Source: Lithospermum erythrorhizon (Eukaryota > Streptophyta > Magnoliopsida > Boraginales > Boraginaceae). Taken from it: a stretch of 64,000 bases of DNA. The notes beneath the pieces are model-generated. The model ran no database searches and was not told where the DNA came from. It worked only from the letters and a program-made list of their open reading frames with translations. The DNA is taken from positions 682,001-746,000 of the forward strand of contig JADFUC010001868.1 of the NCBI GenBank assembly GCA_019722365.1, in the 5' to 3' direction. This document shows, one piece after another, positions 21,657-31,790 of the stretch (within the stretch, counting starts at the first letter, position 1; each line of letters begins with the position of its first letter). A program made the translations under genes and the position numbers.

Positions 21657-22614
21657 ATGGAGGTAGTTCAGTTGCAAAGAAGCTTTCTTGAATACTCATC
21701 ATCTTTATTTCAAGAAGTAAGGCAATTAATTAGTATTGATTGTAATAAGATAGTGAAGTATTTTTGTTGGTTTTCTTGATATCGATGTTGTATTTGATGC
21801 TTCATTTTTCTTCTTGTGTTAAGGGGTTCTTGGATGCTCAGTTCAGTCAGCTTCAGCAGCTGCAAGATGAGAGTAACCCACAATTTGTAATGGAAGTGGT
21901 CACTCTTTTTTTTGAAGATTCTGAAAGACTTCTTAATGATCTCACAGTTGCTATGTCAGAATCCTTTTTTTTCTTCTTCTTCATCCAATGATCGTAAGAT
22001 GATAGCAAAAAATTTATATAACTTTGTTCTAAAATCCTGACCTTGTTCCTTTCATCAGAGAACAGCCAAATGTGGACTTCAAAAATGTTGATGCACATGT
22101 TCACCAGTTAAAAGGTAGCAGTTCAAGGTATGCACTACAGCAACAAATAATACTCTTCTGATTTCGACAAGATTTCCTTTACACTCATATCATCAGTTGT
22201 TTTTGGTTCAACAGCATTGGTGCTCACAGGGTAACAAATGTTTGCATACCTTTTCGCAATTCCTGTGAGGAGCAAAACATTCAAGGTTGAGATTCTTGAA
22301 TGAAATTTACATATGTGATTGGATTAGTTCATATGCATTGATATGCAAATTTGATTTTCATTTCCATTACGCGATTCTTCGTTGGGCATATGCAGTTGCC
22401 TGAGATGCCTGCAACTAGTGAAGCAAGAATATTTCCTTGTGAAGAACAAGCTAGAAACTTTATTCAGGGTGAGCATACATGATAAACATCTATAAGATTC
22501 GTGTTATGCAATTTTTTATATATCTCTTGCATTACTGAGTGTTAGACCTCGACGTGGTTGCAGCTGGAGCAGCAGATTGTAGCCGCTGGCGGAGTTATTC
22601 CTATGGTTGAATAA
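21657..22614 (+). CDS. AHP: Histidine-containing phosphotransfer protein (AHP type), six exons, one doubtful junction
   Basis: Exons: 21657-21716, 21824-21954, 22059-22127, 22215-22285, about 22396-22468, 22564-22614. The product relays phosphate from cytokinin-sensing hybrid histidine kinases to nuclear response regulators. Key features are FLDAQFSQLQQLQDESNPQF at the start, FFEDSERLLNDL, and the phospho-accepting His in VDAHVHQLKGSSSSIG, so it is an active-type HPt and not the His-less AHP6 type. The end reads LEQQIVAAGGVIPMVE. At the exon 4/5 boundary (…EEQNIQG / CLRCLQLVKQEYF…) the canonical GT at 22286 and AG at 22394-22395 leave the frame one base short and hit a TGA. Using the AG at about 22418 restores frame but drops eight conserved residues. 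It is either a 1-bp lesion, an unusual splice or a sequence error. About 150 residues if intact. Confidence 0.82.
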
Positions 22615-24085
22615 CGGGTAGACGTTTATCATACCAGGGAGGGTAAATACTTATGGCGATGTCGTGAGAAGGCTCTTCTGATTATTATTTTCTCCTTGAA
22701 TTTGCTCTAATCTGATCTCTAAGTTGTGGTGTAATCTTTTACTATGTAATTTCTGATGAAGAAATATACATCATTTTCTGTCTGTTAAATTATAATTAAT
22801 CTTATATATTTAGCTTTCTTATTCCTTATTCTGCTGTTATATTACGGGAATTGTATTGTTGTATAATATAATACTATTCTAGCAAACGATTGCTCTTCTA
22901 GTCAAAATGCATAGGCGATCATTTGTTTAGAGAGTTCTTTTTAATCTTTTCAAGTTAAATGAAATGAAATTACCATTTTGAGTATTGTTTGAGATTCCCA
23001 CCAATAAACTTGGTTTAGTGGTAAAAAGTAGAGTAAAGACTTCAACTGCTATCTTGCAGAGAGAGATTTATAAATAGTATTGCATGGTATAATGATAGAA
23101 AAAAAACATAGTCAAATCCAATAACATGACAACTGCTTCAATATACTGCTATAGAGGACGTGCAAAACAAATAATGTCATGAGCTGTTCTAAGATTTGCC
23201 CTTCTGTTTTATCCTCCAAATCAATCTTTATACTATATACTATGATAGCTTACACTTTAAAAAACATAAGTATAACACCTATCAAGAACAAGATCTCTGG
23301 GATACTATTGCTTAAGTAACCATGGTATAAAAATAATCTGGAATATGCTGAATTGAGATTTCTAGAGGTTCCTTAAACCTTTGTTTCAGCTAATGTACAG
23401 GGGGAAAAGGCGCCCCTTTTATGCTTTGAAGCATTAGGCCGGCCATAATAAAAATGTCATGTATAAACTTCAATGCAATACAAACATTATCAATCGATTT
23501 CATGGGGCGGGTCAAGCCCCTTTAAAGTTAAGTTACAATCTTACAGACAGGTTTGATCAACAACTAGCTAGTAACTTAGTCAACTTGAGCTATGACAAGA
23601 TAATCACAAAAGCTAAAATTGGGGGAAGAATAGAGATAATGCCAACATGGATCAAGTGTTTGTAATAGATAAAAAAAAATATGAGATGTGTCATACTGAC
23701 GAGAAAAAAATGAAAGACCATTTAACTGCAAATAGGATGCAGGACAAATGACTAGAAAAAGGGTGATATACATTCATGATATGCTCAAGTACATGTATGA
23801 CTATGCATACTAGTATCTATCAGTGAGTTTTTACCAATGAAAATTGTTGGCAAATGATCATTGTTTACAATATCATCGGTTGTTTTCTTTCTATTTTGGT
23901 GAAAAGATAAATTTTATTACAGAAAGAATAAGAGGAGCACCAAACCACCAATCATATATGAAATCAGTAAGAGCATTTGACATAGGAAAACAACTATTCA
24001 AACATAAGGTTAGTATAATCATGGCTGAAGGAGTCCACCTGGCTGAGCAGAACAAAATACTACTGTTTTCCTCCCGGATCAGTGT
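22615..24085. other. Convergent intergenic region between AHP and GONST3
   Basis: Non-coding, holding both 3' UTRs. Near 23004, TTGGTTTAGTGGTAAAAAG looks like a pol III A-box of a SINE remnant, but no clean target duplication was found. No other feature seen. Confidence 0.45.
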
Positions 24086-25186
24086 CTAGCTTGGAGTCGT
24101 CGCTTTTTCCGTGATGCTTTGCATTTCAAGCAGCTTCTGCTGCTCTTCTTGGCTGTCTTGTGCCTTTACTTCCTTTGCAGCCTTCGGTTTGCTAGTAGAT
24201 TGCTGGTAAAGTATCCCGCCAAGCATACAAATTAATAGGCCCACTGTTCCCACAAATGTTGAGTGTTTATCCCAAATAACTAGATTTATCACGACAGTTA
24301 AAAGTTTGTTCACGATGCCAAGAACTGTAAATCCAGTAGCAGAGATTGCTCTTCGGCAAGAAAATCCGAAGAAAGATATAGCTAAACCAAACAAACAGGA
24401 CAGACCCACTGGTAATATCACCTGGAAAGAATGCCAATCTGACTCATCTTCAATTTCATGTTTTATCTTCTTCAGTTCCCCCATTATAAGCAACTCAAGC
24501 GGAAATAATAGCAAAGCCTCGAGATTGTTATACAGAACAAGACCCCAAGTATTTAGACCGATGGTCATCACCACATGCTTAATGTAAACAAAATCTATCG
24601 ACATGCTAACCAAATATGCCACCGCCCACATATAAGCCGTGACAGTAAACTGATAATCCGTTATTACATAAAGTACGCTTCCAGCAAATATCGTGGCAAG
24701 TGATGACCAGGTTTTCAAAGACGGCCAAGGTTGGTGTAAGAAAACTGTCTCACCTATTGCAACAAAGATAGGCACAGCTGATCGGAAAACAATGAACGTA
24801 TCAACATTGGCATGGAGGAGAAGCTCGCTATTGGTGAAAAGCGACAAATAGAATATGATTGCAGCTGGCAAAAACCGCCACATTGTAAGAAGATCGAGTT
24901 TATCATGCTCAACCAATTTAAGCCATCCACAAACAAACACCCCAGCCGCACTAGTGAAGTATTGCAATGCAGTTAGTGCTCCCGGATACGGGAACTTCAT
25001 AACAGCCCATTTATTAATTATAGAAAGCAACGATGCTGAAAGACAATACCCTATAGCTACACCATATACCGATGCTTGTTGTAGCAACCGACCATACCAG
25101 CCGGACGGAGCTTCAATAGAACCAGACAGAGCATTAGAACCCTCTATCGAATCGCCATTTTTCGGATCTTCAACATCATTGGACAT
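24086..25186 (-). CDS. GONST3: Golgi nucleotide-sugar transporter, GONST3-like
   Basis: An unbroken single-exon frame of 366 residues. The sequence matches what I recall of Arabidopsis GONST3 nearly end to end, including the start MSND, SVYGVA-GYCLSASLLSIINKW, FLPAA-IFYLSLFTNSELLL and HVVMTIGLNTWGLVLYNNLE. The family exchanges cytosolic GDP-sugars for GMP across the Golgi membrane. GIVNK at residues 290-294 sits at the place of the GALNK nucleotide-binding motif of GDP-mannose transporters. About ten membrane segments are visible between residues 38 and 335. The tail is charged and Lys/Glu-rich, facing the cytosol by family topology. Substrate for the GONST3 branch is not certain. A 5' UTR intron precedes the ATG. 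The gene converges with AHP and diverges from TIP5. Confidence 0.93.
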   Translation of the reverse strand: MSNDVEDPKNGDSIEGSNALSGSIEAPSGWYGRLLQQASVYGVAIGYCLSASLLSIINKWAVMKFPYPGALTALQYFTSAAGVFVCGWLKLVEHDKLDLLTMWRFLPAAIIFYLSLFTNSELLLHANVDTFIVFRSAVPIFVAIGETVFLHQPWPSLKTWSSLATIFAGSVLYVITDYQFTVTAYMWAVAYLVSMSIDFVYIKHVVMTIGLNTWGLVLYNNLEALLLFPLELLIMGELKKIKHEIEDESDWHSFQVILPVGLSCLFGLAISFFGFSCRRAISATGFTVLGIVNKLLTVVINLVIWDKHSTFVGTVGLLICMLGGILYQQSTSKPKAAKEVKAQDSQEEQQKLLEMQSITEKATTPS

Positions 25187-25600
25187 TTAAGATCTACAAT
25201 TGCACCTAAGAAATAATCAGATTAGTTCAAAACCATCATACAACATCACAAAAAACTTCAATTTTTTTATGTTCACAAGTACCCCCTCCATTTAAAAATA
25301 TTGTCCAATTTTAACTCAGGATTTCTTTTATAGACAAGTACGAATTCAGTAAACAGCATAATGTTTGTCGGAAATGTATAATCAATTAAAACTTGGCATA
25401 AAAACTAAATGAATTATAAAAAAAAAAAACCCTATTATGAGAAATAATTTACCTGAAAGACTGGCAGTGAGGAAGGAATATTAAAGAAAATGTAGGGAAA
25501 TTATGAGGGAGGAGAGTGGCGTTTGTCGGTGGCGCCACCAGCTTTGAATGGGGAATTTCAGAGCTATTGGATCTTGTCCTCACACTCACCGCTTTACAAC
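25187..25600 (-). other. 5' leader of GONST3 with an intron
   Basis: On the minus strand a splice acceptor (TTTCTTAG, near 25210) lies 17 bp before the ATG, and a donor (TTTCAG/GTAAAT) at about 25451-25452. This implies an intron of about 240 bp within the 5' UTR and a leader exon above 25452. A Stowaway-like end (CCCCCTCCATTTAAAAATAT, about 25281) lies inside the intron. Confidence 0.5.
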
Positions 25601-25977
25601 TCTTATCGAGTCGAGCCATTAGATAATTGAAATTATACAAGTTTATGATTAAAATCGATTAAGATTTATTATCGAAATGCAATTCGCCTGGTAAACTCGA
25701 TTTTATTTAGATTTTTGTTCGGTTCTTTTTAAATTATAATTCGAATCAGCTAGATTTTATTTCGTAAATTCCAATCCATTTTCAAGCCAATTATACGTAA
25801 GTTTTTTCGATTCAAATTTGAAAATGAGTACACACGAATTTTTTTCCGAACCAATTACGAGTCAAACATTAAACTAGTTTAATAACCAGTAAAAAGGGAT
25901 GTGATACCAAAAATGGGTTTAGGCGGGAGTTTAACCCCACGAACGTATCTCTCGTCTATTGACAAATAAGGAAAGTC

Positions 25978-25983
25978 CACGTG
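25978..25983 (+). promoter_or_regulatory. G-box/ABRE upstream of the TIP5 gene
   Basis: CACGTG in the context TCCACGTGTAG lies 173 bp before the TIP5 ATG and within the shared GONST3/TIP5 upstream region. The core is the binding site of bZIP and bHLH factors, including ABA-response factors. Being palindromic it could serve either gene. Confidence 0.45.
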
Positions 25984-26155
25984 TAGTAGCAGTTAATATT
26001 TGATTATTCGAAATTCAATCATTTCATGAATCGTTACAATTCCTTATTTGACATACTCCAAGGTAAAATCATTTTGCATTCAAATAAAATAAAATACAAT
26101 TGTGGCAAGTATTTATCCTTACATTAATGTTTGTTATTATCATCATCAATCAACA

Positions 26156-27289
26156 ATGGCATCCTTAAAGAGTCGTCTAGAGCATTGTGTGACTCCCAAT
26201 GCCCTCAGGGCATATCTGGCTGAATTCATCTCCACCTTCATTTTCGTCTTCGCCGCTGTCGGGGCTTCCATCTCTACTCGTATGTATTTTATTTGTGTAT
26301 GTTACACTTAGTTGTCGTATCAACTTTTTTTCATAATATTTCGTTTTAGTTGAAATTTCTAAGTAGACATTTGATAAAGTAATCTGCATTCATTGCCTTC
26401 CGAGATTATTATTTTTTAAGAGAATCATAGCATCCGAGGTTTTGAACTCTCGACCTCTATTCTTACAAGTGAGTGAATAACCATACACCAAACCACCATC
26501 CCGCTTCCAAGATAATTAAATGTTTGATTGATAATTTTTAAAAGAAAAAACATTTTATGATTGCCATTGTAGGGAAAATGATGCCTGATGCACCACTAGA
26601 GCCAGCTAGTTTGACGGCAATCGCTATCGCGAGTGCATTTGGAATGGTGGTGGCGGTTTACATTGCTTCCAACGTTTCCGGTGGGCATGTTAACCCTGCT
26701 GTAACATTTGGAATGGTGGTTGGAGGTCATATTAATATTACTATGTCCATATTCTATTGGATTTCACAAATTCTTGGTTCTGTTATGGCCTGCTTTCTTC
26801 TAAAGATCACTACTGTTTCACAGGTGCTTGTAGTCCATCATAACCATATAAACATATAATTGCCCATTTTTATTTATGACAATATTTTTTGTTATTTTGC
26901 AGCATATTCCAACAAGTGCAATTCCTAATGATATGACTGGTGTTGGAGCGGCCATAATAGAAGGTGTCATGACATTTGCCTTAGTGTACACTGTTTATGC
27001 AGCCTCGGCTGAATCAAAGCGTGGTGGTTTCTTGGGAGGAGGCGTTGGTTTCTTGGCGATTGGGCTAATAGTCGGAGCCAATGTACTAGCTTCGGGGCCA
27101 TTCACTGGCGGGTCAATGAACCCTGCGTACTCATTTGGTTCTGCACTTGTCGGGGGCAGTTTCAAGAACCACGCGGCCTACTGGGTTGGTCCCTTCATCG
27201 GTGCAGGTGCTGCAGCCACGCTGTATGATAATGTTGTTTGTCCAAATCAAGAACCGGAGGCAGTACTGGAAGATATAGTTAGCATTTAA
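26156..27289 (+). CDS. TIP5: Aquaporin, tonoplast intrinsic protein of the TIP5 type
   Basis: Three exons, 26156-26279, 26573-26823 and 26903-27289, encode 253 residues. The MIP fold is clear: six membrane segments and two half-helix loops, [12 protein letters not shown] (residues about 85-96) and [11 protein letters not shown]. Aquaporins pass water and small neutral solutes across the vacuolar membrane. Blocks such as [31 protein letters not shown] and YDNVV-P point to TIP5 (AtTIP5;1 is pollen-linked). Selectivity positions look unusual: Ser where TIP1/TIP2 have the H2 His (ASAFG for HAFG), and Tyr directly after the second NPA where TIPs have Arg, Val or Cys. Substrate is therefore open. 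Intron 1 holds a SINE. The stop lies 43 bp from the NSH3 stop on the other strand. Confidence 0.92.
26397..26518 (-). mobile_element. Reversed SINE in TIP5 intron 1
   Basis: CTTCCGAGATTATTA (26397-26411) is repeated with two differences as CTTCCAAGATAATTA (26504-26518). Between them the minus strand shows a B-box-like GGTCGAGAGTTCAAAAC and, on the plus strand left end, a T-run (26413-26418) that reads as an A tail. It belongs to the same class as the SINE at 345-486. Confidence 0.55.
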
Positions 27290-27332
27290 AGTTCATGAGT
27301 GAAATGCTCCATGTATGTTATTCTTTTGTAAC

Positions 27333-30300
27333 TTACAACTTTACAAGTGTGCTTGTCTCTACGGCTGTCTGTTTTGCATCCCCTAGTCTGTCTGCAAAAA
27401 TATCATAATAACCAACTGGATCCAAATCTTCAAGTACATTTACTGGTTTCCCTTGCTTTTCATCAATGGTTATTTGTCCATCGACAGATTCAAAACCAGT
27501 TGCATGAACATTGACTGCCTTCTGTTTAAAATCAGGTTTCAGAACTGAATGATCACTTCCCAAAAGCACCGCTCCTACAATTTCCCCCAAAAATATATCC
27601 TGTAACAAACAAAGAGCTAGTCTAGTAAACTGGTATCATCACAATGTCCCAAAGATATGTGATATTGTGAGTGTATTGAATATACCATGTGCTGATATGT
27701 AGGATGGGTTCGTTGAAGGCGATGAAGCCTGGACAGAAGATGCAGGGCAAACATGTTTTCAGGGGTCTTATTTGTTCTAGACAGCTTTTCAACAATTTTT
27801 GGGAAGGCCGAGACTTTTCTCTGGATGTTTAGAGGGATAATAGTGATGTTTAGTCCGGAATCTAGAACTGTCTTTGCAGCCAAAGGGTCAAGGAACATAT
27901 TAAGTTCTGCATATTCATTTGCAGGAACATTCATCACGTTTCCTTTATCCGAGAGATTGTAGCTCATATGGCCTCCAACAATAAGTATTTCCTGCATTAC
28001 ATCGCCAAAATTCATTACAGTACATCAGGCTATTCCGAAATTGTTAATAGAGAGGATCTCCATTACCTTCATAACTGAAAAATATACACTCAAATAATCA
28101 AGTTCTGCTTCTAATAAAAGTAGAAGCCACTGACCTCTACTGAAGAAGTTAAATTTTTGCCAGCAAGAATGATTTTGGCTATATTAGTCAAAGGTCCATT
28201 TGTCAATACATAAATCTTTTCTTCTGGGTAAAGCGATTCAACTATTTCCTTCCACATCTCAAGTGCCAGTGGCTGTCTGAGCTCAGGGTGGTCCGTATCT
28301 CGTGGTGCTCCAAATTCTACTGAATTTTCTGCTGTATATCTGAGAATGGGATTACGGTTTTAGTTGAAATATTGACAGACTGGAAAATACATAGGCTCGA
28401 CTAAAGTTTGAACTATGATCATAATCCATCTTCCATCATACTTCTTAAACAAGCAGTAAACGATGGAAAAATAAATCAACGTTTCTCAAGCAACTTCAAC
28501 TTCTTCAGGAATATTTTGATGGTAGGCATACCTTCGAGGACTTCGGGGTATTCTTCGAGCAAATCCGTATAGAGTGTCTGAATCAAGTAATCCTCCACTA
28601 CCATGTGGTATAGCCTTTTGATACTTGCAATCTCCAACAGCGGAGAAAGTTGGATCAGATTGATTCATTGCAAATACTTCTCCAAGGCCAACAGGAATCT
28701 CGTCCCGGCCCATCATGTGTAGTAAGTCATAGACAACGTCTATGGTTGCTGCATTTGCCCATCCAGTAGGACTCACAAGTATTCCCTGGAAGAAAGCTCT
28801 AAACAATCTTATTACCCATACTCTTTTATTTAGGAGATACCTCATACAGAAAAAACGGTCGTTCTTCAAGAAGAACAAGAATTGGAAAATTCATCCCATC
28901 AGCAAAATCTAAGATAGATTGTTTGAGAATTTGTTATTTTTGGTCTAATACGGAAGAGTCATGTTAAGCTTTTTATCATCCTGGCGTCGAGCTACTTTTC
29001 CGCAGGACCTCCGACTACTCTTATTTTTTAGCAAGTCGGAGTAATACCCAGGATCCTTCTAAAGAGCCTAATCCAGTACAGATCTGATCAGAAATCGCTC
29101 TACGCTGGTCTCCAAGTATTTTGCTAGCAGTTGAACAGCAGGAAGAAAGAAGAATATACCTTGAGATTGATGACTTCCACTGGTAACTTGAGTAGATAAA
29201 TTAGAGCCAAAAAGTCGCCTGCACTCATATCCATGTCAAACACAACATTCTTACCAAGCTTTTTCCCCTTGAAACTTGGCGTATACAGAATTTCTTTGAA
29301 GTATGGAAACTGTGTTGTGAAGTTGAATCTCCCAGAATGTTCAGGACGATTAAGAACCTGGCCATCAATTTTGTTAACTTGACAATAGCTAAAACTTTGT
29401 TCATATTCATGATAAAAGGTGATTGGTTTCGACATGAAGAAAGATGAAATCAAATGACACTCGGTTAATCTGTCAATCAGAAGATATCTACATTAACTTA
29501 CATCAAGAAAGCTTTCAAAAAATTCTCTGTTCAATAAGCTGTTGTTGTGACGACTAGATTTTGCCTTCACGGCTACAAGAACCTGCACTGCTTCTCGATC
29601 AGTGACTTCTGCAGTATAACCATCCTTTTCATATGCAAAAGCATCAATCAGGAGATTTTTCACAAAATTGGTCGGTTAGCTAACTTCCAATTAATGAAAT
29701 TGTGAGGGACACAATGCAAAATATTATCAGATTTAAATGGAACAGTGCAATTATCTTTTGGGAAGATTAATGAACTACATACCTTGCAATTTCCTTTTCC
29801 ATTTTTGACAAGGCAAAATGGATCACGAAGTCCAGTCTGAACATGCCCGCTATGAACTCCATTTCTACTTAAGTTGAATTTAGGAACTTTCAGGCCAGCA
29901 AAGAATGGATTTGAGCCGTCAGACACTCCATAAGGCTTATTTGAAGTTATTACTGTTATATTCATGAACTCCATTGCAGCAAATTCATTTTCCCCTTGAA
30001 GGTTGTCAGGCTTTCGCATTATTGAAGTAGCAACACCAGCCATGAAAGAATCCCACATAAAATAGCTCTGTTATTTTTTAACAATGTTAGAAGTCACACA
30101 AGGTGCATTTAAAACTACCACAAACTTTTACCGTGTAAAATTTGTCATCAAACCACGTATCACGGGCCATTTTCAAAGACTTGAAGCAGTATTGTGCCTC
30201 ATATGTGTGTTGATTCTTCTCAAACATCTCAAAAAAAGCTTGACTTATAGGGATTGTGTTTGTTGCATCCAGTGGAACCAAAGTGACTGGAACACCAGAG

Positions 30301-31637
30301 TGGATAACTTGATATGCAAGGAAATGCTAAATTTCCTGTAGCCGAAATCGTTAAAAAACAAAATTGATTCTAGTGAAAAACTCCACTACTTGATATGCAG
30401 CAAAAGGATCTCCAAAGATGTTGAATTCTGCATATGGATTGCTAGTGTAGTCCGTAAACATATTTCCACGGTCACCACATTGGCAAGGCACACAAGTTGA
30501 ATTGGAATTATCTGGACAGCAACCGGTTGGGTTATTGGACCTCACTCCTCCGCCCATGATGTATATATGCCTCACATGTTTCTTCAAATGAGGATTTTTC
30601 ATCAGGAAAATGGCAAAATTTGTATTCCCGCCGGTGATAAACACAGTTGTCTCACCAGCAGAAATCTTATCAATCATAATTTGCTGAGCAGTGGGCTGTC
30701 GAAGAGGTGAATATTGCCTCCCTCCCTGGAAACAGGTTCCAAATAGATCAGCCAAGACCAACAACTTATGCTGACTAGACTGGATCTCACTGCCTCAAAT
30801 GAACTAAAGAATCATACCTGAGGCAAAAAGCTCTTCCGAAGGCCAAAATTCGAGTCAATGTCTAACCGCCCCCCTTGTCCTACTGGAATGGCCTGCCTGT
30901 ATCTACAGTATCCTGATGTACCAATATCCTGATATATAATAGAAACATTACAAGACAAATTATTTAATGGCATACATTTCTTTTTCATCATTTCCTTTTT
31001 CTGATGTAATTACGTCTTTCAGCAAGACAAAATTGAAATCTTGACTGAACCTGTTCGATTAAAGGGAGATATCCACCAACATCTGGCATTATAGTACCAT
31101 CTTTAGTTATTCCACCTTCACCCCCTACTCCAACTGCAACATCATCCCTGTCCATCATATAAAGAATATCATAGACATGATTCACCGCATGCCCAGCATT
31201 TGTCCATGCATTAGCATTGAGAGTTATTGCCTGTAGAACAACTAATCAAATTATTTATCTGTTTACCAAAAGCTAGAGAATAACTATCTTAACCTCAAAT
31301 CTAGTGGCCTTAAGACTCTAACGATAAATATTCACTAAAGTTCCTAATAGTTACATAACTAGGATTACAATAACTTGAGAAGAAATAAAATAGTACTTGA
31401 ATAAAGTTGGATGAACTCTAGAGATACCAGATTAAAAAGGGAAACCTGGAGATCAAATTCCGAGCGGTTGAGCTTCAATAGATATAATATGCCAAAGAAA
31501 TCATCAGTATCCATATCTGTGTCCCAGAGAATTCTATGCGGCTTGGCCTCATAATATTTTCCATTACTTGCAACAACAAGAGTAGTTAACAGTAAAGCTA
31601 AAGATAAGAATGAACATCTAGAAGATGAGATAAGCAT
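27333..31637 (-). CDS. NSH3: Two-domain extracellular nucleoside hydrolase, NSH3-like, 12 exons
   Basis: Exons from 5' to 3': 31446-31637, 31051-31230, 30818-30928, 30390-30725, 30132-30326, 29783-30067, 29502-29624, 29160-29357, 28532-28785, 28135-28339, 27686-27991, 27333-27599; about 883 residues, normal for the family. It splits ribonucleosides (purine nucleosides in Arabidopsis NSH3) into base and ribose, for apoplastic salvage. The start [10 protein letters not shown] gives a signal peptide. Domain 1 has the calcium-binding [11 protein letters not shown] near residue 40, [11 protein letters not shown], and [13 protein letters not shown]. Domain 2 starts [15 protein letters not shown] and has [17 protein letters not shown] and EFNMFLDP-like [13 protein letters not shown]. 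Its first Asp cluster is degenerate, suggesting a mainly structural role. Exons 4 and 5 join oddly (see finding). An upstream in-frame Met (31673) is possible but spoils the signal peptide. Confidence 0.93.
28978..29012 (-). other. Plastid-derived fragment (3' end of chloroplast 5S rRNA) in an NSH3 intron
   Basis: The minus-strand sequence GGAGGTCCTGCGGAAAAGTA followed by GCTCGACGCCAGGAT matches the 3' end of chloroplast 5S rRNA as I remember it, with a single difference over 35 bases. The next minus-strand bases (GATAAAAAGCTTAAC) also resemble the plastid spacer after rrn5, so the insert probably extends to lower coordinates. It is a nuclear plastid DNA (NUPT) scrap, not a functional RNA: the 5' three quarters of 5S is missing. 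Confidence 0.7.
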
Positions 31638-31730
31638 TTTCACTGTAATAAAGAGATTGTGAAGCTTATTCATCAATACAAGATTAATAACAAACATAAG
31701 TATATATGATGGGCAGATGAAAAATGACTT

Positions 31731-31790
31731 AGGACAAATATTTCAACTAACTAGCCAATTAGGACAAATATTTCAACTGACTAGCCAATT
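31731..31790 (+). repeat. 30-bp tandem duplication upstream of NSH3
   Basis: Two adjacent 30-bp units (AGGACAAATATTTCAACT…AGCCAATT) at 31731-31760 and 31761-31790 differ by one base. They lie about 95-155 bp upstream of the NSH3 start, so both copies are in its promoter or leader. Confidence 0.75.

Noticed and set aside
24306..25190. Plus-strand frames over the GONST3 gene
   Set aside because: They are antisense shadows of a strong 366-residue coding frame and contain no recognisable domain.
28978..29012. A nuclear 5S rRNA gene
   Set aside because: It matches the plastid, not the nuclear, 5S type as remembered, and only the last quarter is present.
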